DNA from: Larix sibirica | Lineage: Eukaryota > Streptophyta > Pinopsida > Pinales > Pinaceae | Reading direction: 5' to 3' | Assembly: GCA_004151065.3 (NCBI GenBank) | Contig: NWUY0300017071.1 | Coordinates: forward strand, 15,150 to 28,284 | DNA: 13,135 bases | Notes under the pieces: model-generated | Database searches by the model: none | The model's input: the letters and a program-made list of their open reading frames with translations, nothing else | What the model was told of the DNA's origin: nothing | In this document: positions 7,610 through 13,135 of the stretch, piece after piece | Position numbering within the stretch: position 1 is the first letter of the stretch | Layout: every line of letters starts with the position of its first letter | Position numbers and translations under genes: made by a program

Positions 7610-8343
7610 TATTAAAGGTTGAGATCAATATTAAAGGTAGCAATCCATTGGTTATAACAATGCTTCTCTCCATTAATTGGCAGTGATATCCATATTCTAG
7701 CAGTGATCTATTGATTGAAAGACTTGATCTGCAGTTGGGAAGTCATGCCTTGTATTGCATGCTCTTGGAATCAAAGAAGAAGGTTGTATGGACACCCTAG
7801 AGGATGCATCTCTCATTGGAAGCCCATATATGCATCCAAAAGGTTGTATTACTCCACAAGATAGATGTGACCTCAATTGGAAAGTTGTGTTTCATTTGTT
7901 AGTGGATGGAAAACTCATGAGTGAGAGTGGATCTGCTCATATGCACCATATCTTGCTTCCTGGGCATCGCTATAAATAGTTTGGAGGTTGCACTAATCAC
8001 TCTGAGATAAAATATGTGCGTGGATTTGCCTTTTGTTGGTAGTGGTCTCTCGTTCACCAAATCTGATACAATTTCCAGGTCTAGACTTCATGTTAGCTGG
8101 TGGATGAATACTAGTGTTGATATGATGTGGGCAAGGCGTTATTTACAAACATCTTGAATAAACTCAGCTGGTATGTTATTGCATGCAATTAGTGTTTTGT
8201 CCAAATCGAACATATCCCCTGTAAATGTTGCAAATTCAATCAACAAACAAAAACAATTGGTTACAACAAATAAACAAAAATTCAGGCTTTAATTGTCTAG
8301 AATATTACAAAAACCAAGTCAAATGAGATCTGAAACATTATAG
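7610..8343 (+). other. Unrecognised region with two modest open frames
   Basis: A frame open from 7755 to 7979 (+) reads GSPYMHPKGCITPQDRCDLN and then WKVVFHLLVDGKLM before ending. Another runs from about 8035 to 8157 (VGSGLSFTKSDTISRSRLHV). Neither matches a family I know, and neither has clear splice sites. They may be chance or further eroded gene fragments. The rest is AT-rich and closed. Confidence 0.4.
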
Positions 8344-8430
8344 AGTCAATTGTTGGGATGTTATGGAGCTAAGTTATGATCGAGTGCATATTAGGCACTA
8401 AGGGTTTGATGCTTCTTGTATGCAGGATGC
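8344..8430 (+). pseudogene. HISN4: HISN4-like exon: start of the glutaminase domain, eroded
   Basis: After the acceptor-like ACATTATAG the DNA resembles the exon coding the first residues of the glutaminase domain of plant imidazole glycerol-phosphate synthase (relatives: VVTLLDYGAGNVRSV...IRHLGFD). One frame reads V, then gapped parts around GGATGTTATGGAGCT (D-Y-G-A), CGAGTG (R-V) and ATTAGGCAC TAA GGGTTTGAT (I-R-H-stop-G-F-D). The stop stands where relatives have Leu, a single-base change from TTA to TAA. Two gaps of about 7 bases seem to have removed part of TLLD and of the segment after RSV. The call rests on short matches plus the better HISN4 exons downstream on the same strand. The right limit is uncertain. 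Confidence 0.5.
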
Positions 8431-8466
8431 TTTGGCCTTAAATGAAAGGCATTTAAGGCCAAAACA
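8428..8466 (+). repeat. Strong hairpin (perfect 14-bp arms, 5-nt loop)
   Basis: TTTGGCCTTAAATG (8431-8444), loop AAAGG, CATTTAAGGCCAAA (8450-8463) are perfect inverted arms, extendable to 18 bp with one mismatch. No T-run terminator context or CTRR end follows closely, so its role is unknown. Confidence 0.9.
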
Positions 8467-9628
8467 TAAATGTTTGAACGGAGTTCTATTGTTCTGTAAA
8501 TAAAACACATGTATTGATATATATATTTGAATGGACTTTCTTACATTCTCTGTGTGTCATATGTTTTGATCTTTGAACCAACCAGTTGATTGTGCAGGAT
8601 GCTTTATAGGAGACGTTGTCAAAGATAATCACTCTCCAAAAGTTTTTTTCTCTTATATAGTCTAGTACAAGTGATTTTACATCATGTGTACAGTTGTCAT
8701 GATCTCCTTTATTACTTGCATACATGCTATTAGGTTTTTCTCCTTGTGTGAATGGGTTTCGCATTGTCGTTCTGTGTTTATATCGACATGGAATTCAATG
8801 GCCCAAGGAAGCTTATCACCCAACATGGGAGCTTTCTAGGATATGGAAGGAGGGAGGAATTGGTCAGATAATTTAGTGAGCCGATCCCAGACTTACCTCA
8901 GTCCTCACACATGAACAATACCAGTAAATATCATAATTATACTCATTTGGTATCCTTCTCCTTTAAATTCATAGTTGTTTCATTTTTCTTTCTCGGTATA
9001 CATGAGACAAAGTAGAAAAGAAATAAAACAAGATACTTTGTCTAACGATGTCATGTAATATTTTGAACATCGAAAATAGAATATAAAGCAATTATGCCAA
9101 AATATTTGAAGGTTGTAAAGGTGTACATGATGATTTCAGGTTTCCTACATAGTGACATTATTCCTGCCCAGGTTGATGTGAATACAATGTTTATCATTAC
9201 AAAGTGGTGCCTTAGTGTCTATTGAACAAATAACAACAACCATCCTAAGGGATTCTGAGTGTAGGCATAAAGTTGTGAATCTGTCACATAACTTCGGTTG
9301 ATATGTTTTTTTATTTTAAAGTCTTTCAATACATATCTTCACTTGTACCCCCTTTTGCTACATTGAGAAATGTACATATACTAAATTTAGATCCATTATT
9401 ACTAATAAAAAGGAAGTATTCATGTTAATTTTTTGAGTTTGACTTCTAAGTTGCAGTCATAGAAGGGAATGGACAAGAACAATCAATTTTACATAAGAGT
9501 AAATATACGTTTGATGGTTACCATTTCCTACCCTTGCATATGTCTCTCTTTTTATTCTATTTTATTCAAAATGATTATAATAGATTGATTCTTTTTCACT
9601 TATATGCTCATTGTTTTGAACGCTATAG
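8467..9628. other. No recognised gene; where the middle exons of HISN4 would be expected
   Basis: I looked on the + strand for the remaining glutaminase motifs (catalytic Cys in GICLGLQLL, His-Glu in QFHPEK) and the cyclase N-terminus (CLDVR, GGGIRDF) and found none. An open stretch at 8775-8876 (+) reads CLYRHGIQWPKEAYHPTWEL and then SRIWKEGGIGQII; it looks protein-like but I do not recognise it. A 13-bp direct repeat TGCAGGATGCTTT occurs at 8421 and 8594. Confidence 0.45.
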
Positions 9629-9716
9629 GCATTGGTGGTGGGCATTGATCCTCGGAGGGTTTACCTTCAAAGTCGTGATGATGTACCTTTTAATACGGTG
9701 AAACTCAGTCAACCTA
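9629..9716 (+). pseudogene. HISN4: HISN4-like exon: cyclase domain, IDPRRVY segment
   Basis: After the acceptor GCTATAG the exon reads ALVVGIDPRRVYLQSRDDVP, then FNTVKLSQP: 29 codons plus one base. This corresponds to the stretch A-V-V-V-S-I-D-P-R-R-V-Y...P of the cyclase half of plant imidazole glycerol-phosphate synthase, the plastid enzyme that makes IGP and AICAR in histidine biosynthesis. The donor GTATTA begins at 9717. The phase-1 end joins in frame with the exon at 10163. The joined codon reads Arg here where relatives have Gly in PGPNGE. The exon itself has no stop. It is called a pseudogene because the 5' exon is broken and the middle exons were not found. The donor is duplicated (9706-10111). 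Confidence 0.8.
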
Positions 9717-10111
9717 GTATTACCTTGGGTCCTTGATGTGATGCCCTGTAGTGCACATGTTTTTCTAAGGTAGATTTATTATCTTGTATGTTTCATCTTG
9801 TTTTGAAGCATTATTGCATTAACCCAGGCTCTTTCAAATACATGTAATGTTCATCTTTCAAGTGACACTTAATAATGTTATAGAGGTGCTTAGGCAATGA
9901 TTTATTTGCAGTCAACCTGGTATTACCTTGGGTCTTTGATGTGATGCTTTATAGTGCACATGTTTTTCTAAGGTAGATTTATTATCTTATATGTTGCATC
10001 TTGTTTTAAAGCATCATTGCATTAACTAGGCTCTCTCAAATACATGTAATGTTCATCTTTCAAGTGACACTTAATAATGTTATAAAGGTGCTTTGGAAAT
10101 TATTTATTTGC
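9706..10111 (+). repeat. 203-bp tandem duplication spanning an exon-intron junction
   Basis: 9706-9908 and 9909-10111 are head-to-tail copies, about 92% alike by eye. The unit begins with the last bases of the HISN4 exon (CAGTCAACCT) and includes the splice donor and about 190 bases of intron. Copy 2 has CCTGGTATT, which gives the Gly codon expected in this family, while copy 1 has CCTAGTATT. Copy 2 also places TTTATTTGCAG just before TCAACCTG/GTATT, giving an 8-base segment flanked by AG and GT. Confidence 0.95.
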
Positions 10112-10162
10112 TATGCTTATTTAATTATTTACCCCAATAGTTAATGGATTGTTTGTATTCAG

Positions 10163-10200
10163 GGCCAAAAGGAGAACATTACTCCAGGTATCAATGTACG
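10163..10200 (+). pseudogene. HISN4: HISN4-like exon: PKGEHYSRYQCT segment
   Basis: Between the acceptor TTGTATTCAG (ends 10162) and the donor GTAACT (begins 10201) lie 38 bases. Two bases complete the codon from the previous exon; then PKGEHYSRYQCT follows, matching P-N-G-E-E-Y-x-W-Y-Q-C-T of plant HISN4. Length, phase and both splice sites are intact. Relatives continue with V-x-G-G-R-E-G-R-P, and I could not find that exon in the remaining 2.9 kb, so it is lost or lies beyond a very long intron. The Trp of W-Y-Q-C-T is Arg here. Confidence 0.75.
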
Positions 10201-10840
10201 GTAACTATGATTTTTATTTGAAATAACTATTCCATAGAAACTGAAAACTAAGGGACATATGAAATATTGTCATGGTTGTGTCTATATCATTTTATACCTT
10301 ATTTTTCCTTTCTATCTCTGTTTATTCATAAGTGCATTGTAAAAGTGCAATATTAGATCTAAAAATGTAGTTAGATGTATAGTGGTTATTGAATAGCCAA
10401 GGAACTACATGGAAATATATAGATGAAACACTAATGAAATTTTCTTCAAAAACTATACTTGGTATTTAACACATGATAGTTCCAGGGTCATTTTGACTAG
10501 TGTGGTGTTAATTAGGGTAGGATTTCCCTCTGAATTGCATGTCCTGTCACTTATTGGAATTTATTGCATTAAATATCTAGGTTTGATTTGTATAAGGCTT
10601 CTTACTGAGTATTCCTGGTTTAATTTTTTGATAGTATGTGCCAGCAGTTACTCAAGTAAACATTGTTCTTGCATAGTTTTTTATTGAATTAATTTGAAGC
10701 ATTTTCTTCTTGCAAGATAACAATCGTGTGAATCTGCAACAACTTTGGTTGTGCCTATATAATTAATGAAGGGTCTCTAAGGTTTGGGTATTTGAAATCA
10801 TTTTGTTTAAGATATGGAACTTTAGAGAGAACTTACACCC

Positions 10841-10904
10841 ATTGAAATTAGGATACCTTGTTGTGAAGTTCTCTTGTCATGGGATTGAAATTAGGATACC
10901 TTGT
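10841..10904 (+). repeat. 21-bp repeat at 43-bp period
   Basis: A perfect 21-base string, ATTGAAATTAGGATACCTTG plus T, lies at 10841-10861 and 10884-10904. The spacer GAAGTTCTCTTGTCATGGGA resembles part of the 103-bp unit downstream, so the two repeats may share an origin. Confidence 0.9.
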
Positions 10905-11023
10905 AGAACATCCTTGGTGGGCTTAGTTGGTGTCAAGTGTTAGAGTAGGATAGAAGCATGTAATCACTATATTTATGTAAAAGGGCCTTTACGGTTGAGA
11001 TGTGAAGAGGGGTTGGGGGAAGC

Positions 11024-11229
11024 TCACCAATCTATGGGAAAGTTCTCTTATCATGGTCCACTAAAGTTTCCATCATCATATTGAGTGTATGATTGCTATT
11101 TTCAAATGTGGGCACACAGAGTAACTTCACCAATCTATGGGAAAGTTCTCATGTCATGGGATTAAAGTTTCCATCATCTTATTGAGTGTATGGTTGTTAT
11201 TATCAAATGTGGGCAGAAATATTAACTTG
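11024..11229 (+). repeat. 103-bp tandem duplication
   Basis: Units 11024-11126 and 11127-11229 share TCACCAATCTATGGGAAAGT at the start, AAGTTTCCATCATC in the middle and TCAAATGTGGGCA towards the end, with scattered substitutions. Confidence 0.93.
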
Positions 11230-11389
11230 TAATTTCATATAAACTAAAAACTGCCAAATGGAATCTAGCACCCTTCCTGAAACCTTAGTATGGGTGTCAT
11301 GTACATTTAGTGGGGGAATGGGTGGCTCAGTGCAAGAAGAAGTATGTTGGCCTCAAAGGATGCTCTCTAGGTTAAAATTTGGATGTTGG

Positions 11390-11722
11390 GTCGTCTCCTT
11401 GGAAGGAAACAATTAGCAAAACAACTAGCATAGTTGATGCAAAGGGAGGAATCTAGGTTCCCAACCAATTTCCACTAGACATTTGAGACAACTAGACCTA
11501 AGGCTTGTCATGATCCAAACATCAATACCAAGTTGTTCTTCGAGGGATATTTGGTTTATTCTTTATGACACTAAAAACATAAATCATTTGATCAAGCTAC
11601 CATTACATTGGTTGGGTCCATTTCTATTTGTGGAAATCCAAGATTTACGTGTAATCCACTTGGCTCAACTTGGTGGTATTCTTAAATTGGGATGGGTGAA
11701 TGGCTCTCTAATGAATCCCTAA
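11390..11722 (+). pseudogene. Ty3/gypsy pol 3' end: integrase C-terminal (GPY/F) region, broken
   Basis: Plus strand. One frame from 11494 reads RPKACHDPNINTKLFFEGYL and then V. This matches the R-x-K-A-x-H-D-x-x-I...F-x-x-G-D-L-V segment that ends many gypsy integrases. A one-base shift at about 11556-11560 moves to the next frame, which reads ILYDTKNINHLIKL, HWLGPFLFVEI and VNGSLMNP, ending in TAA at 11720-11722. Leu-Tyr-Asp-x-K, H/R-W-L-G-P-F/Y (the GPY/F module) and V-N-G-S are the standard order at the pol C-terminus. Left of 11480 the homology is too eroded to place. It could derive from the same family as 2-1094, but the intervening RNase H and integrase core are absent. Confidence 0.8.
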
Positions 11723-12730
11723 ACCCCAACCCATTTATTCACTTTTTTGAACCACTCCTACCTAGAGGAGTTTGGTTATGTTAAGTTAGTTTTGGTTTTA
11801 ACCAACTTTGGTTTTATCCTTCGTAATTTGGTCATTTTTGTCTCATTTATATAGTGTCAGTTTAGTATTGATTCAAATGTTCCCCACCTTTTGGTTTAAA
11901 TTATTTTCTACTTGTGGCCAGAAATTTATGGTCAAGGAAGCGTTAGTCCAATTTTTGTCGAGCCATGGAAACACCTTTATGTTTGGGGAAAAGTCAAGTA
12001 CATTCAAAAATAATTATCTGCCTTTTTTAATTAGTTTCCCCACCAGGTTGAGTCCAATCTCATAGTATTACTAAATTTATGACCGTTAATCTTAAGGTTT
12101 GAAATTTTTTAGCAAGTGGTTGTGGTCAGTGTTAACAACCCAATTGGGTCTAGGGAAGGGATTGTGCATCGAGTTCACATTGAATTCATGGGGTTAGTGT
12201 GATTACCAAATGGCACCAATTGCTTTAAAGGGGTTGGTTTTAGTTTTATTCCATTGATGTCTTAAATTTTAATTGAGTTGGTTAGGGAAAAGTCTATTAT
12301 ACAATCCTTCACACACATAAACTAAAGACCCCATTTATCGACTAGTTAGAAATACTTGGAAGTTTTTCCTTTTGGGACTAAACAAAATTTTCATCACTTT
12401 TTCTTCTATATTTTTGTGGTGTATATATCTTTGCCACACTTAATACTTGTTCCCCACTACGACAACATAAGATGACATAATGATTTTGCAATTTTGGCCC
12501 TCAATCATTAAGGTTAATCAAGGAAGAACGTAGACATAATGTTCATCCATGGGAAAAGTCATTGATGGTAAGTCATATGAGCCATGAAACAAGAACAATT
12601 TGGTCAAAGGAATTGTGGATCCAAGTGTGACCTGATGTTTATCCATTGAAAAGTCGGTTATGTGTGGGTTATGTTAATCCCCATGCGCCATGAAGCAAGG
12701 AAGCTTTGTTCATAGAAATTGTGGATCTAA
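11723..12730. other. No recognised gene; possible 3' region of the gypsy fragment
   Basis: After a pol C-terminus one expects a spacer and a 3' LTR. A possible LTR-like start TGTTAACAACCCAATTGGG lies at about 12130, but without a partner copy or a primer-binding site I cannot support an LTR. An open frame at 11808-12065 (+) is low in information and unrecognised. A tandem repeat fills 12538-12737. Confidence 0.4.
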
Positions 12731-12737
12731 GTGTGGA
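12538..12737 (+). repeat. About 97-bp imperfect tandem repeat
   Basis: The two units 12538-12630 and 12635-12737 share ATGTT(C/T)ATCCAT, AAAAGTC, GCCATGAA(A/G)CAAG and AATTGTGGAT(C)(C/T)AAGTGTG in the same order, with small indels. The second unit runs directly into the open frame at 12731. Confidence 0.85.
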
Positions 12738-13135
12738 GATGGCTTGGTGATCTCAATAGTAGAGTAGAGCATACATGGTTGGTTGATCATGACTTCATTG
12801 ATCCTAATTTGTTTCTAGATTTACAACCATTAGTCTATATGGACAATGTTCCTTTGGAGAATGGGGAAGTTGCACATATTTGGAAATCTACCTCAGAGTT
12901 TCTCTGTGACTCCACACTAACGATGTTGCTAGACCTTCCAACCTTTGGATACACAAGTGAATTTGCTCAATGCAATAAGTTTTTAGTGAGTCACATTCAT
13001 CGAAATGATCTGTGGTTGGGTCGTGCATATCCTATTAATGACCATGATAGTTAGACACTCAAACATTTGTCGATGAAGGGGCAATATGTAACAAAAGCAT
13101 TCCAATGAGAGGGAAATCATGGGAAGAAATTCAAG
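12731..13135 (+). pseudogene. Unidentified open frame, possibly retroelement-derived, broken and cut by window end
   Basis: The frame is open for 107 codons from 12731 to a TAG at 13052-13054. It then continues in the same frame with LKHLSMKGQYVTKAFQ, a TGA at 13106-13108, and EGNHGKKF to the end of the window. The continuation across two stops suggests a decayed coding sequence, not chance. Recognisable-looking parts are TLTMLLDLPTFG, HIHRNDLWLGRAYPI and GQYVTKAFQ. They remind me of ORFs found in plant retroelements ahead of or around gag, but I cannot name a family and no zinc knuckle or protease is visible. There is no clear ATG; the frame starts at a GTG inside the tandem repeat. Confidence 0.4.

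Larger units (their letters stand above)
10201..11389. other. No recognised gene; tandem duplications
   Basis: AT-rich DNA with no protein family that I recognise. An open frame at 10493-10687 (+) is hydrophobic and low in information, and probably chance. Two tandem duplications (10841-10904 and 11024-11229) occupy much of the second half. Confidence 0.6.

Noticed and set aside
8486-8764. 92-codon minus-strand open frame
   Set aside because: No motif, no family resemblance and AT-rich composition; probably chance, and on the opposite strand to all nearby gene fragments.
8820-8875. HISN4 GGGIRDF motif in the GGAGGGAGGAATT area
   Set aside because: Only GGI matches and the surrounding codons do not fit in any frame.
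10488-10500. TTTTGACTAGTG as the opposite CACTA terminus
   Set aside because: Its complement begins CACTAGTCAAAA, which resembles the 5780 end only with a 2-base gap. No TGACTA subterminal repeats lie inside it, and the following TGG does not match the GAA before 5780.
10493-10687. 64-codon hydrophobic plus-strand frame
   Set aside because: It is composed of T-rich codons, as expected by chance in this DNA; no start context, splice site or family was recognised.
9271-10758. Similar strings at 9271-9305 and 10724-10758 (GTGAATCTG...AAC...GGTTG)
   Set aside because: About 34 bases with several indels; too short to call a repeat without an alignment score.
11808-12065. 85-codon plus-strand frame after the gypsy pol end
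   Set aside because: Phe/Leu/Ser-rich reading of T-rich DNA; no envelope-like or other motif could be supported.
12130-12150. LTR start TGTTAACAACCCAATTGGG
   Set aside because: No second LTR copy, primer-binding site or polypurine tract could be tied to it.
1-13135. CRISPR arrays, tRNA/rRNA genes, bacterial operons, riboswitches
   Set aside because: No regularly spaced short repeats with unique spacers, no tRNA B-box type GGTTCGAATCC or rRNA sequence was seen, and spliced plant-type exons exclude a bacterial source.

Overview
The window looks like nuclear DNA of a seed plant. It is AT-rich, gene-poor and full of decayed Ty3/gypsy retrotransposon pieces mixed with plant gene fragments. The age of the retroelement remnants (many stops and frameshifts, no recognisable LTR pairs) and the long spaces would suit a gymnosperm such as a conifer, but that is inference and no single marker proves it. 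I see no intact protein-coding gene, no tRNA or rRNA gene, and nothing bacterial.

Layout. 2-1094 (+) is a broken Ty3/gypsy pol (reverse transcriptase) that stops exactly at the single N at 1095. 1096-1263 is a GC-richer 55-codon open tail of unknown origin. 1264-2817 is non-coding with old diverged repeats. 2818-5779 (-) is a second, different Ty3/gypsy pol: RT, RNase H, H2C2 zinc finger and integrase can all be followed, and the integrase core is duplicated in tandem. At 5780 this element is cut by a sharp border starting CACTA, followed by many TGACTA/TAGTCA repeats and a perfect hairpin, as at the ends of CACTA transposons.

Right of that border, about 6860-10200, lie gene fragments all on the + strand and from at least three unrelated plant gene families: a serine-rich N-terminal exon that could be a plastid transit peptide, the second B-box of a double-B-box zinc-finger protein, a SAM domain exon, and exons of the plastid histidine-biosynthesis enzyme HISN4 (imidazole glycerol-phosphate synthase, glutaminase-cyclase fusion). 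Several splice sites are still readable. Every recognised fragment is partial or damaged. This patchwork next to a transposon-like end is the most interesting feature: it resembles gene capture by a Pack-type CACTA element or a Helitron, although the other terminus was not found.

10201-13135 holds more tandem duplications, the 3' end of a third gypsy pol (+, integrase C-terminal GPY/F region, about 11490-11722), and at the right edge an open frame (+, 12731 to window end) that may be retroelement-derived. Short head-to-tail duplications (21 to about 367 bp) recur in all parts of the window.
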